A stretch of DNA of 64,000 nt from Aeromonas enteropelogenes (GCF_000819845.1 NZ_CDCG01000018.1:62001-126000), one strand, 5' to 3'; counted from the first letter of the stretch, positions 24,537-33,941 are shown. Made by a program: numbers and translations. The notes: generated by a model not told the origin, from the letters alone.

Positions 24537-25820
24537 TCAGCAGGCGATGCAATTGCGGCCAATCTGTTTGGCCCGATAGAGCATCTGATCGGCGCGGGCA
24601 TAGAAGCTCTCCATCTGCTCCCCATGCTCGTTTTGTACCAGACCCGCGCTGATAGTGATGACGAGGCTGCTGCCATCGGGCAGTGTCAGCGGTTTGTTCA
24701 TGACAGTATGCCGTAACCGCTCCGCCAGGGAGGCGGCGGCCGTCAGGTGGGTCTCGGGTAGCAGGATGGCAAATTCGTCCCCCCCGATCCGGGCCAGCAC
24801 ATCTTCACTGCGCAGCACGGGTTGCATCACCTGACTCAGATGGATTAAAGCCCTGTCCCCCAGCGGGTGGCCGAAGCGATCATTGATGGTCTTGAACTGA
24901 TCCACGTCCATCAGGATCAGCACCGAGTGACTGTGATGGCGGGTGTTGAAGTTCAGCTGTTTGTCGCACAGCTCGAAGAAAAACCGGCGGTTGTAGAGCT
25001 CGGTGAGGCTGTCGCGCACCGACTGGGCGTGCAACTGCTCCTTGAGATGGTGCAACTCCGTGATGTCGGATGAAAAACCGATCAGGGTAGGGGTGCCATT
25101 GGCCAGGACAAAGGGCACTTTCACCGACCAGTAGTAGTGCATCTTGCCCTGTTCGTCGAACAGGCACTCCTCACCAGCCTGGGTTTCACCGGTCGCAAAT
25201 ACTTTCCCATCCATCTGCTGCAACTGGGCGGCGATCTCCGTCGGCAACAGATCATCGTCACGCATGTTGACCATCTGCTCGGGGGGCATGCCAAACAGCT
25301 CAGAGGTCTTCTGGTTGACGTAGAGGTAACGATGCTGGGTGTCCTTCATGTAGATGTAGGCATCGACGTGGGCGAGGATGATCTCGAGCAGTTGGTGCTG
25401 CTCAGCCAGCTTGGCCTCGATGGCCTTGCGCTCCGTGATGTCGGTGGCGATGCCGCACAGGCCGATCAGGCGCGCCTCCTCGTCGTACATCGGCTTCTTG
25501 ACGCTCAGATAAATGCGCGGCTCACCGGTCGCCTTGATGTAGTTGATCTCCTCGTCGGCGACGGTGATCTGCTGCTCCAGCACCTGGCGATCGTTGCGCC
25601 GCAGGGCGTCCGAGTCATTCAGGTTGAAAAAGCGACTGTCATCCTGCCCCTGCAACTGGGCCAGAGTACAGCCAAACAGATCCAGCACCGCCTGGTTGGC
25701 ATAGGTGTAACGTCCGGCCAGATCCTTGGTGAAGATATAGGCGCCAATCTCGTTGAAGATGGCTTTGAGCTGCTGCAGCTCTTGCTGGAGCTGGATGAGT
25801 GAAGCGGGAGGTTCCTGCAT
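24537..25820 (-). CDS. PAS-PAS-GGDEF diguanylate cyclase
   Basis: Makes cyclic di-GMP from two GTP. Two PAS domains (about residues 15-135 and 140-265) precede a GGDEF domain from DSLTELYNRRFF to the end. The active motif GGDEF is intact, and RSED five residues before it is a product-inhibition I-site. No membrane segment is evident, so it is probably a cytoplasmic sensor. The first PAS starts with AIFNEIGAYIFTKDLAGRYT and ends in ITERKAIEAK, a common linker. I took the ATG at 25820 (MQEPPASL); a GTG at 25847 would add nine residues. It converges on the acyl-CoA ligase gene. Confidence 0.9.
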   Translation of the reverse strand: MQEPPASLIQLQQELQQLKAIFNEIGAYIFTKDLAGRYTYANQAVLDLFGCTLAQLQGQDDSRFFNLNDSDALRRNDRQVLEQQITVADEEINYIKATGEPRIYLSVKKPMYDEEARLIGLCGIATDITERKAIEAKLAEQHQLLEIILAHVDAYIYMKDTQHRYLYVNQKTSELFGMPPEQMVNMRDDDLLPTEIAAQLQQMDGKVFATGETQAGEECLFDEQGKMHYYWSVKVPFVLANGTPTLIGFSSDITELHHLKEQLHAQSVRDSLTELYNRRFFFELCDKQLNFNTRHHSHSVLILMDVDQFKTINDRFGHPLGDRALIHLSQVMQPVLRSEDVLARIGGDEFAILLPETHLTAAASLAERLRHTVMNKPLTLPDGSSLVITISAGLVQNEHGEQMESFYARADQMLYRAKQIGRNCIAC

Positions 25821-26228
25821 GAGTCTATGACCATCCTTGGAAGACACGATGGGATGGGTGGAAAGGTGCCCACACCAACGCGCATCAATACTGCTAAATT
25901 AAGCTCCACTATCGGAAAAAATAGTGAATTTTCCGCGCCTTATGAGCTATGTCACAATGTTGTCAGTAGTTGAAACAAAAAAGACATCATATGAGTCTTT
26001 GTTTGTGCTGCCGAAAGAGACGATTGTCGGCGCGTCCGTTTCCGCCGCCATTCATGTAGGCACACTCATGTTATGGATATTGGTGTCTGTGGTGTGAAAT
26101 CGCCACTTAAGGGGCGAAAAACGGGCTGAACGGAAAGGAGGTTTGACGGTGAGCCGAGGGGGCCGGAATCCTGCTTAGGTCTGTCATGGCTAATGCAAGC
26201 AGCATCACGGGAGGCAAACATGGCGCAA
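25821..26228. other. Intergenic region upstream of the PAS-GGDEF gene
   Basis: About 400 bases, partly AT-rich (25890-26000), contain the probable promoter of the cyclase gene on the minus strand. I see no gene, repeat or clear operator in it. Confidence 0.4.
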
Positions 26229-26261
26229 TAAAAAAGGATGGCGCCGAAGCAGCCACCCTTT
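26229..26261 (-). terminator. Terminator of the yjdM/phnA-type gene
   Basis: On the minus strand AAAGGGTGGC pairs with GCCATCCTTT (one G-T pair) around a TTCG-containing loop, followed by a T run. It stands about 50 bases after the stop of the gene at 26315. Confidence 0.8.
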
Positions 26262-26314
26262 CTGTGGTGTCAGCCCGGCATCATGGTTGCCGGGGGACAT
26301 ACTGTATGCCGGAA

Positions 26315-26893
26315 TCAGGCCTTTTTCAGGTAGGCGGCAACCAGCACGATCTGCACGCCGTTGACCTTGCCTTCGATGTGCAGGGGGTTGTTGGTCAGGC
26401 GGATGCCTTTGACCAGGGTGCCGCGCTTGGCGGTGAAGCCGGCGCCTTTCACGTCCAGATCCTTGATCAGGGTGACGGAGTCGCCCTCTTGCAGCACGGC
26501 GCCGTTGGAATCGACGGTCGGTACGCTGTCGTCATCCTCATCGGCCATACCCGCTTCGGCCCAGGCCTTGGTCTCGTCTTCCATGTACATCATGTCCAGC
26601 AGATCCTGGGCCCACACTTCGCCCTTACCGGACAGGGCCTTCAGCTGGCGCCATGCCATCACCTGTACCGCCGGCACCTGGCTCCACATGCTGTCACCCA
26701 GGCAACGCCAGTGGTTGACCACCAGGGTGTCCGGTTGTTCCAGCTGACCACGGCAGGTGTCACAGAGGGCAACGCTGTGATCATCGTCGCTGGCGGGGGA
26801 GTGAGGTACCACGAAGGCAGTCAGCTCCTGCTCGGCGCTGCACAGTTCACACTTGGCGCCCGCGCGCGCCTGCAGAATGGCGTTGATGGTCAT
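26315..26893 (-). CDS. YjdM/PhnA-type zinc-ribbon protein
   Basis: 192 residues. An N-terminal zinc ribbon (CELCSAEQEL with CDTC) is followed by a C-terminal PhnA domain, DSNGAVLQEGDSVTLIKDLD and KRGTLVKGIRLTNNPLHIEGK. E. coli YjdM (once PhnA) has the C-terminal domain; its role is unclear, and the old link to phosphonoacetate hydrolase is not supported for all members. Compared with short PhnA proteins there is a middle segment (WRCLGDSMWSQVPAVQVMAW and an acidic DEDDDSVPT). ATG 26893 gives a start at the family boundary (MTINAILQARAGAKC); longer frames are not supported. The terminator at 26229 closes it. Confidence 0.8.
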   Translation of the reverse strand: MTINAILQARAGAKCELCSAEQELTAFVVPHSPASDDDHSVALCDTCRGQLEQPDTLVVNHWRCLGDSMWSQVPAVQVMAWRQLKALSGKGEVWAQDLLDMMYMEDETKAWAEAGMADEDDDSVPTVDSNGAVLQEGDSVTLIKDLDVKGAGFTAKRGTLVKGIRLTNNPLHIEGKVNGVQIVLVAAYLKKA

Positions 26894-27122
26894 GTTTTTG
26901 GTCCCATTGCTATTGGTAAAACGGCCCGCACCAGGCTTGCCGCGTAAAAGAGGGGGCGGAATATAGCATAAAACCCTGTACTTTGTCAGGTTGAGCCTGG
27001 ACGTTGCGGTGAGGGTGATGATTTTTTGTCTGTAAAAAGCGCCATTGACGCCGTGGCGGGAGTGCATTTTGAAAGGGGATCGCTAGAATGAGCCTCCTTT
27101 TTGCTGCTGGATAAAGGCTCCC

Positions 27123-28307
27123 GTGCTGGCTCAACGTTTTCAACAACTGGATCGACTGCTCACCCGGCACAGGCGCTGGTGGCAATATCAACCCTACCAC
27201 CACCTGACGATGCCCTTTACAGAGGAGGCCCCCGAGCTGGTGGCGCAGCTCAATGAGCTGGCCTGCGAAGAACTCGAGGCGCTCGATGGGAACATGGATG
27301 CGCTGGCCCGCCTGCTCGCACCCTGGATTGCGGAGGGCCCGGAACTGCAACAACTCAGTCGGCTTGAGCCCTTCACGCCCGAGCCCATTACTTGCAGCAA
27401 GAGCATGGCGAGCCACATGCCTGGGCGCAAGCAGGCCCAGATAGAGGCCTTCACCGCCTGCTTGCCCCTCCATCAGGGGCCTTATCTGGAGTGGTGTGCG
27501 GGCAAGGGGCACCTTGGTCGGCTGGTATCGCTCCATCGCAAGGCCCGGGTGTCGAGCCTGGAGCTGCAGCCGCAGCTATGCGAAGAGGGGCGTCAACTGG
27601 CCGAGCGCGACGGGGCGACCATGACCTTCACCTGCGCCGATGCCTTTTCCCCGGGCTCCGCCCTGCTGCTGGCCCCGGAGCACCACGCCATGGCCCTGCA
27701 TGCCTGCGGCGAGCTGCATACCCATCTGCTGGAACGGGTTGCCGAGCGCGGGGCGCGCGGGGTGACCATCTCCCCTTGCTGTTATCACCTGATCCGCAGT
27801 GCCGACTATCGGCCGCTGTCGGCGCTGGCCCGGGCAAGTGTACTGCGCCTGAGCAAAGCGGATCTCAAGCTGCCGCTGCAGGAGACGGTGACCGGTGGCG
27901 CCCGCATCACCCGTCTGCGTGAGCAGGAGGTGGTGTGGCGACTGGCGTTCGACAGCCTGCAGCGCCAGGTACGCGGGGTAAACGCATATCTGCCGGTTCC
28001 CAATATGCAAAAAAGCCTGCTCACCGGCTCTTTCGAGGCATTTTGCCAATGGGCAGCTGTACGCAAGGGAATGGTATTGCCTGAGGACCTCGATTATCCC
28101 GCCTTTGTAGCGCAGGGGGAGCGCCGTTTCGGCGATGTGGCCCGTATGGAGTTGGTACGCCACCTGTTTCGCCGCCCCCTCGAGATCTGGTTGGCCCTCG
28201 ATCGGGCGCTCTTCTTGCAAGAGCAGGGCTATCGGGTCGAGGTGGGAGAGTTTTGTGCCAAGCCCATGACCCCGCGCAACATTCTGATCCGAGCCTGGCG
28301 TCCCTGA
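27123..28307 (+). CDS. SAM-dependent methyltransferase, METTL25/TRMT13-like fold
   Basis: 394-residue protein of unknown target. A class I methyltransferase core is visible: WCAGKGHLGRLVSLHRK for the SAM loop, SSLELQPQLCEEGR for the acidic strand end, ALHACGELHTHLLE and TISPCCYHLI. The pair LHACG and SPCCYH recalls the Methyltransf_32 group (METTL25, RRNAD1, TRMT13), whose substrates are largely RNA or unknown. An N-terminal helical region (residues 1-110) precedes the core. GTG 27123 was chosen because the first 29 residues look coding; ATG 27210 is an alternative. The gene is alone between phnA and chitinase genes. Confidence 0.7.
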   Translation: MLAQRFQQLDRLLTRHRRWWQYQPYHHLTMPFTEEAPELVAQLNELACEELEALDGNMDALARLLAPWIAEGPELQQLSRLEPFTPEPITCSKSMASHMPGRKQAQIEAFTACLPLHQGPYLEWCAGKGHLGRLVSLHRKARVSSLELQPQLCEEGRQLAERDGATMTFTCADAFSPGSALLLAPEHHAMALHACGELHTHLLERVAERGARGVTISPCCYHLIRSADYRPLSALARASVLRLSKADLKLPLQETVTGGARITRLREQEVVWRLAFDSLQRQVRGVNAYLPVPNMQKSLLTGSFEAFCQWAAVRKGMVLPEDLDYPAFVAQGERRFGDVARMELVRHLFRRPLEIWLALDRALFLQEQGYRVEVGEFCAKPMTPRNILIRAWRP

Positions 28308-28617
28308 TGGTGTGATGAGAAGGGCTTAAAGCCTCTCTGCGCTATGAAGACACAAATAGGCATTGGCGTACATCTTCTCTGACAGGGGCATCAGGCTCAG
28401 CGTGTCGCCTCTTTTTCAGCATGCGATGTGCTCTCTTCTGGCTGCTTGGCGGCACATTTTCAGGGAACTGCACCTTATCTGACGATCCTTTTGACGAAAA
28501 TGGGCTCAAAGTGAATCCGCTCACACTTCTGATTAATTCTTAATTTTCATCGTGAATTTAGTCGCCCGAGTCCCTATGCTCGGGGGGCCATTCATTGAGG
28601 GACAAAGGAGTGTAGTG
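28308..28617 (+). promoter_or_regulatory. Upstream region of the chitinase gene
   Basis: The 310 bases hold no supported gene. The right half is AT-rich with a CRP-like site at 28510-28525 and candidate -10 sequences such as TATGCT at 28575-28580. AAAGGAG at 28604-28610 is a strong ribosome binding site for the ATG at 28618. Confidence 0.5.
28510..28525 (+). promoter_or_regulatory. CRP-like site upstream of the chitinase gene
   Basis: AGTGAATCCGCTCACA fits TGTGA-N6-TCACA at nine of ten defined positions, with a perfect GTGA-N6-TCAC core. Activation by cAMP-CRP would fit catabolite control of chitin use; this is inference. Confidence 0.5.
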
Positions 28618-30066
28618 ATGCTAAGACGCAGATATTGCGCCTGCTTGGTCGCAGCCATGTTTGCCGCGCCCGGTTATGCCGCCATGAATATCCAGCCCGA
28701 TCCGCAAAATCCGGGGGGCTACCTTATCTCGGCGGCGGACGTGAAGGCGGTAGAGCAACAAAAGACCGCCAATCCCATGTACGCCATCTGGTCCAAGGCG
28801 CTGGCAACTCGCCCCAATACAGTGGTGGATGCCATTGAGCCTGGCCTTGCCAGCAACCCGGAGAACGTCAAACGGGTGGAACGGGTCTTTCCACAGGCCG
28901 AGTGGGATTTTCTGACCCAGATGGCTGCGCCTGAATACACCTATGTCCGTTTCTTGCGGGCCATCGGCAAGTTCCCGGCGTTCTGTGGTGATTACACCGA
29001 CGGTCGCAATGCCGACGAGATCTGCAAAAAATCCATTGTGACCGCCTTCGCCCACTTCGCCCAGGAGACGGGTGGCCACATCGCCAAAGACAACATCTCC
29101 GACAACCCGCTGGCACTGGAAGAGTGGCAGCAGGCATTGGTACACGTGCGGGAGATGGGCTGGTCGGAAGGGCAAACCGGCTATACCACGGGGTGTGGCC
29201 AGAACGACTGGCAAAACAAGAAATGGCCTTGTGCCACCGGACAGGGCTACTTTGGCCGCGGGGCGAAGCAACTTTCCTACCATTTCAACTATGGCGCCTT
29301 CTCGGAAGCCATGTTTGACGGCGATGCCAGCGTGCTGCTCAACAACCCGGGCCTGGTTGCCGACTCCTGGCTCAACCTGGCCTCGGCAATCTGGTTCTTC
29401 CTGACCCCTCAGGCCCCCAAACCGGCCATGCTGCACGTGATCGATCGTACCTGGGTGCCCTCGACGCGAGAGACCAATGCCGGGATTGGTTATGGGTTTG
29501 GTACCACCATCAACGTCATCAACGGCGGCATCGAGTGTGGCGAGCAGAACAAGGACAAGGGTCAGCCGGTTAACCGGATCCGCTACTGGGAAGGGCTCTC
29601 CGCTCACTACCAGATCCCCCTCAAGAGTGACGAGAAAAACACCTGTTGGCAGCAGACGCCCTATGGCAGCCTCAATCTCAATGGCGCCACCGACGTGCTC
29701 TACACCAACTGGGATGGCAACTGGAAATACTACCCGGATCGCCCGGGGGGTTACTCCTTCGAGTGCGAGCTGGTGGGCTTCCAGACTGCCTATTCGGCTC
29801 TGGTGCCCGGAGACTACGAGAAGTGTGTGACCAACCTCTATGGCTCCCACGCCAGCTGGCCCAAGGTGCGGATCGTGGAGACATTGCCTGTACCGCCAGT
29901 TGATCCGGGTGAGCTACCTGTGGACGGTATCCCGGCCTGGGATGCTGGCAAGGTCTACCAGGGGGGGGACAAGGTGAGCCATAAAGGCGTCGTCTATCAG
30001 GCCAAGTGGTGGACGCAAGGGGACGATCCCGTCAAGGGGGGCCCCTGGGCGCCAGTCAGCCAGTGA
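28618..30066 (+). CDS. Secreted GH19 chitinase with C-terminal chitin-binding module
   Basis: 482 residues. A signal peptide of about 22 residues ends at APGYA-AMN. The GH19 catalytic region (about residues 95-400) has AHFAQETGGH with Glu150 as the expected acid, then GYFGRGAKQLSYHFNYG, NPGLVADSWLNLASAIWFF and INVINGGIECG. A proline-rich linker (PVPPVDPGELPVDG) leads to a CBM5/12-type module, AWDAGKVYQGGDKVSH with VYQAKWWTQGDDP, that binds chitin. It hydrolyses chitin outside the cell. The ATG follows AAAGGAG by seven bases; the frame is open further upstream without a signal peptide. A hairpin follows the gene, and a hexosaminidase gene lies 0.8 kb downstream. Confidence 0.92.
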   Translation: MLRRRYCACLVAAMFAAPGYAAMNIQPDPQNPGGYLISAADVKAVEQQKTANPMYAIWSKALATRPNTVVDAIEPGLASNPENVKRVERVFPQAEWDFLTQMAAPEYTYVRFLRAIGKFPAFCGDYTDGRNADEICKKSIVTAFAHFAQETGGHIAKDNISDNPLALEEWQQALVHVREMGWSEGQTGYTTGCGQNDWQNKKWPCATGQGYFGRGAKQLSYHFNYGAFSEAMFDGDASVLLNNPGLVADSWLNLASAIWFFLTPQAPKPAMLHVIDRTWVPSTRETNAGIGYGFGTTINVINGGIECGEQNKDKGQPVNRIRYWEGLSAHYQIPLKSDEKNTCWQQTPYGSLNLNGATDVLYTNWDGNWKYYPDRPGGYSFECELVGFQTAYSALVPGDYEKCVTNLYGSHASWPKVRIVETLPVPPVDPGELPVDGIPAWDAGKVYQGGDKVSHKGVVYQAKWWTQGDDPVKGGPWAPVSQ

Positions 30067-30142
30067 TGAGCGATGAATATTACTCGCGAGCGTCAGTTTG
30101 GTGCTGACTAAATGAAATTAATTGAGCATCAGTAAGTCAAGA

Positions 30143-30168
30143 GGGAGGCCTGGTGCCTCCCTCCCTAT
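30143..30168 (+). terminator. Hairpin terminator after the chitinase gene
   Basis: GGGAGGC (30143-30149) pairs with GCCTCCC (30155-30161) around CTGGT; the following TCCCTATTT is only weakly T-rich. It lies 77 bases after the stop codon. Confidence 0.65.
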
Positions 30169-30832
30169 TTATGCCGCCGGTTTGCCAGATACGAGATATC
30201 TCGCCATAGCCAAACCAGATCGACATAGATAAGAGATAACAAGTGGTGGAATAGTGGGAGGTTCTTTATCTTCGGTACTTTTATCCTCAATACACTGAAC
30301 ATTTTGAGACTGCTGTAGCCGGTGTGATCATCATCAAATCGTTTGTGCAGGGTGCGTATAAAACTGTCGCATGCGCAATAAACACTCATGTAACTGACCA
30401 CTGGGGTGTAAATGCACTATATCGGCGGTCTGCCACCAGATAATCGCGCAACACATCTTAAACTCACCTTCAATCTCATCAGCGAGATGAGATTAGTGTC
30501 ACATATTATCCGGATACAACATGTTATGCATACCAAATATACCTTGGGTTCAAGCTAGTTAATCATATTAACAATAAAGAATAGCGAACGATGAACAATG
30601 CTACCCAACCTCATGAGATTAAATGGCTGGAGGGTGATGATAAGACAATGATGGTTCAGATATAGCAGTATTTTTTTCTCGTTATTGATGACAATGTGAG
30701 TTGTCGTCGAGTGAATATAAACGATGTATATGGTTGAGTGACAAAATGACGGAGGGTGGAATGGTAAGACATTTCATAAATGATTCAATCTCATAGAGAT
30801 ATCAATCCTTTCAGGGAGGTTAGACGGTTATC
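30169..30832 (+). other. AT-rich intergenic region upstream of the GH20 gene
   Basis: More than 650 bases without a supportable gene. The base composition drops clearly to AT-rich and stays so through the next three genes. A 24-codon frame from the ATG at 30591 and a 78-codon frame on the minus strand have no ribosome binding site and no resemblance to known proteins. The stretch probably carries the GH20 promoter; no clear operator was found. GGGAGG near 30815 precedes the GH20 start at an unusually long distance. Confidence 0.4.
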
Positions 30833-32542
30833 ATGGCTAAAACTAAAACAGTTTATTACTCGTTGGCAGTTTCAATAGCATTGATTGTTGTTCTACTGGT
30901 GCTTGCAGGATGCAATAATGACTCCTCTGATACTAGCAAGCCTGTTACTCCAGAAGTTCCAGTTGTCTCGGTTATTCCAGCACCGGTAAAGCTTGAGCAA
31001 ACGGAAGGTGGCTGGTCGGTAGATAATACTGTGAATATTGTCTATGAACAAAATACGGAGTTAAAGGATGAGGCTACTTATCTTGCTGATAAGCTTAAGC
31101 AGAATAATAATTTAAGCCTCAATGTAAAGGAGGCTCCGGTTGATGACTCAACCAAGACTGAAAAATCTATCATTCTCTCTGTTGAAGCGTCAGCCACCGT
31201 ATCCGAAGAGGGTTATAAACTGAATGTTGTTGATGGGCAGGCAAACATTATTGGTAATACAGAGACGGGTGTGCTGTACGGCATTCAAACATTATTGCAA
31301 CTCTTGGCATATGAAAAAAATACGTTGCCAATTGTCAGCATCATCGACTATCCAAAATTTAGCTGGCGTGGTATGCATCTTGATGTGGCACGAAACTTCT
31401 TCAGTGTTGATAATATCAAGAAATTCATAGACCAGCTGTCATATCATAAACTTAATAAATTTCATTGGCACCTGACGGATGATCAAGGGTGGCGGATCGA
31501 GATCCGTAACTGGCCGAAATTGACTGAAGTAGGTGGGTGCCGGGCATCAACACCGCCTTATGGGGACAAAACAGGATCCGATGGCCAACCAACCTGTGGC
31601 TATTACACACAAGAAGAGATAAAAGAAGTCGTTGCGTACGCCAAGAGCCGGCATGTGGAAGTGATCCCCGAGATCGATATGCCAGGCCATATGGCGGCGG
31701 CCGTGGCAGCCTACCCTGAATTGGGCGTGACGGATACCACGGAACCCTTTAAGCCAGAAGTCAAAACAACATGGGGTGTACACCCTTATTTGCTGAATAC
31801 AGATGTGGCGACATTTAGGTGGATTGACCAAATATTCACCCAGATAGCCGAGCTGTTTCCCAATTCTCGCTATGTCCATTTGGGGGGGGATGAGGCGACT
31901 AAAGAGCAATGGAAAACATCCAAGTCAGAACAAGACAGAATTAAAGAACTAAAACTCTCTGATGAGAATGGTCTGCAGCGTTGGTTTGTACGGGAAGTAG
32001 AAAAAACTATCAACAGCAAAAGATTCACCGCTGTTGGTTGGGATGAGGTTATGGAAGGTCGTGGAGTGGAAGGGGATGACATATCGAAGAATATGGTTGT
32101 GATGGCTTGGCGAGATAAAGATAAAGGCAGACTGGCAGCAGAAAGAGGGAACCCGGTTGTGATGGCTTCAGGGCTGTATTTTGATCATTATCAAGCACCA
32201 GAGAAGCAGGAGTTGGCGAAGGGGGTTGAATATGAGGCAATTTGTTGCCTGACAACATTACAGGATGTCTACAACTATGATCCTATTCCTCCCAAATTGG
32301 CTATTGAGTACAGGGGTAATATTCTTGGAGCACAGGGTCAGCTCTGGTCTGAGTATATGCATAGTTGGGACAAGGTTGAGTATCAAGCGTTTCCAAGGAT
32401 GGCAGCACTATCCGAAATGTTATGGACACCGAAAGAAAGGCAAAACTATGAGGACTTTAGAGGACGCTTGAACAGCATGCTGGCTTATTATGAACGTGAA
32501 AATATTCGCTATGGCGAGATTTACGATGGCCTCAAACAGTAA
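30833..32542 (+). CDS. GH20 beta-N-acetylhexosaminidase lipoprotein
   Basis: 569 residues. The N-terminus has a hydrophobic stretch and lipobox LAGC with Cys27, so the mature enzyme is probably lipid-anchored in the outer membrane or periplasm. A GH20 N-terminal domain (about 40-170) precedes the catalytic barrel, which contains FSWRGMHLDVARNF, FHWHLTDDQGWRIEI, PEIDMPGHMAAA and HLGGDEATKEQW. Asp353 and Glu354 form the catalytic pair. LGAQGQLWSEYM and AFPRMAALSEMLWT complete the fold. It would cut N-acetylglucosamine from chitooligomers, complementing the chitinase next door. Codon use is AT-rich, unlike most of the window, suggesting acquisition. Confidence 0.92.
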   Translation: MAKTKTVYYSLAVSIALIVVLLVLAGCNNDSSDTSKPVTPEVPVVSVIPAPVKLEQTEGGWSVDNTVNIVYEQNTELKDEATYLADKLKQNNNLSLNVKEAPVDDSTKTEKSIILSVEASATVSEEGYKLNVVDGQANIIGNTETGVLYGIQTLLQLLAYEKNTLPIVSIIDYPKFSWRGMHLDVARNFFSVDNIKKFIDQLSYHKLNKFHWHLTDDQGWRIEIRNWPKLTEVGGCRASTPPYGDKTGSDGQPTCGYYTQEEIKEVVAYAKSRHVEVIPEIDMPGHMAAAVAAYPELGVTDTTEPFKPEVKTTWGVHPYLLNTDVATFRWIDQIFTQIAELFPNSRYVHLGGDEATKEQWKTSKSEQDRIKELKLSDENGLQRWFVREVEKTINSKRFTAVGWDEVMEGRGVEGDDISKNMVVMAWRDKDKGRLAAERGNPVVMASGLYFDHYQAPEKQELAKGVEYEAICCLTTLQDVYNYDPIPPKLAIEYRGNILGAQGQLWSEYMHSWDKVEYQAFPRMAALSEMLWTPKERQNYEDFRGRLNSMLAYYERENIRYGEIYDGLKQ

Positions 32543-32591
32543 CAATATGTTGGTTATTGTTTGATAAATTGGAAGGGCTGTAAAAGTGGTG

Positions 32592-32626
32592 CAATGACTC
32601 TGTACTCTCTCGGTACAGAGTCATTG
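32592..32626 (+). repeat. Perfect 14-bp inverted repeat between GH20 and antiporter genes
   Basis: CAATGACTCTGTAC (32592-32605) pairs perfectly with GTACAGAGTCATTG (32613-32626) around TCTCTCG. No T run follows on either strand. It may be a terminator of unusual type, an mRNA 3' stabiliser for the GH20 transcript, or a protein site. Confidence 0.6.
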
Positions 32627-32752
32627 AAAAACCCAAAAGCCATCAAAGCTTTCATTTTTAATGCTGTTGCAGATGAATTTAAAATAACAACTAAAAGTGC
32701 TCATTTTTGTTGTTGCAGTGTACCGATGTGGCACAACTGAGAGAGACACGAC

Positions 32753-33940
32753 ATGACTGAACTCATAGCAGTATTAAAAGATGGGGCATGGCCGATAACT
32801 ATTTTTATAGCATGGTATATGGGCGAGTTGGCGCAGCGCTGGACAAAATTGCCACGTATTAGTGTGTATGCAGTGGTGGGTTTCATTCTGGCTTCATCAC
32901 AAAGCGGTTTTTTGCCGCCAACAAACTCGAGCACCACATTGCTGGCAAATATTGCATTCGGGTTGCTGCTGTTCGAATGTGGTTACCGGATTAATTTACA
33001 TTGGCTTCGTACTAATCCCTGGATTGTGGTAACCAGTGTCACGGAAAGCATGTTCATTTTTATCACTGTGTATGCCGTGATGATCTGGTTTGCGCAATCG
33101 CAAATGATTGCATTGTTGCTGGCGGCGTTATCAACGGCATCCTCGCCGGCAACAATCATACGAGTCATCCTTGAACAAAGAAGTTCCGGCCAGGTGACCG
33201 AACGGGCGTTGCATCTCTCGGTGTTGAATTCAATGTTGGCCGTGTTGGTGTTCAAAATGATACTTGGCCTGGTTGTGTTCAATACGTCTGGCAATGTATG
33301 GGATGCGATACATATCAGCCTGATGGTGTTGTTCGCTTCTGCGGGTGTCGGCGCTGTGATGGGAATGATGATTCCGACCCTGTTAAGGCCGACAGACCGA
33401 ACCACCCATGATAATACCCTGGCATTCACGATCACCGTTATTGGGCTTGTTGCACTGACACATAGCCTCAAGCTCTCTCCCATCTTTGCTGTGCTGATAT
33501 TTGGGATCGTGGCGCGCCATCGTCGGGTCGTGTTGACGTCATCACAACGTGGTTTTGGTTCATTGGGTGAACTTGTCTCCATATTTTTATTTGTCTTTAT
33601 TGCGGCCAAGCTGGCATGGGGACAGGTATATGCCGGTATCTGGCTTGGTCTCTTTATTCTGGTCGTGCGACAGTTGGTTAAAGCGGTTGTGATAAGCATT
33701 TTCGCAAAACTGAGTGGTATCTCCTGGCATAAGGGATGGCTTGTCGGCCTGGCAACGGCTCCCATGTCGGTCTCCATTATCTTGATGCTTGAACAGGCCC
33801 GCTACCGTGGGGTTGATCTAGTCGATCAACTGTCACCACTTATCGCGATAGCCCTGATGCTGGAGATATTGGGACCTGTCTTGAGTCAGCTGGCATTGCG
33901 TTGGGCTCATGAAGTGGCTGAGCCACATAAGGAGGTTTGA
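32753..33940 (+). CDS. Cation:proton antiporter (CPA superfamily)
   Basis: 395 residues, about 12 hydrophobic segments, no soluble regulatory domain at the end. ANIAFGLLLFECGYRI and LLLAALSTASSPATIIRVIL match the ion-translocating region of Na+/H+ exchangers of the CPA group, with SSPA where others have DPVA or TSPV. It sits in the inner membrane and would exchange Na+ or K+ for protons; the ion cannot be told from sequence. A single base separates its stop from the ATG of the YbdK-type gene, so both are made together. Base composition is AT-rich. Confidence 0.85.
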   Translation: MTELIAVLKDGAWPITIFIAWYMGELAQRWTKLPRISVYAVVGFILASSQSGFLPPTNSSTTLLANIAFGLLLFECGYRINLHWLRTNPWIVVTSVTESMFIFITVYAVMIWFAQSQMIALLLAALSTASSPATIIRVILEQRSSGQVTERALHLSVLNSMLAVLVFKMILGLVVFNTSGNVWDAIHISLMVLFASAGVGAVMGMMIPTLLRPTDRTTHDNTLAFTITVIGLVALTHSLKLSPIFAVLIFGIVARHRRVVLTSSQRGFGSLGELVSIFLFVFIAAKLAWGQVYAGIWLGLFILVVRQLVKAVVISIFAKLSGISWHKGWLVGLATAPMSVSIILMLEQARYRGVDLVDQLSPLIAIALMLEILGPVLSQLALRWAHEVAEPHKEV

Positions 33941-33941
33941 T

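Noticed and set aside
30591..30665. 24-codon frame MNNATQPHEIKWLEGDDKTM in the AT-rich gap
   Set aside because: Too short, no ribosome binding site, AT-rich context gives such frames by chance.
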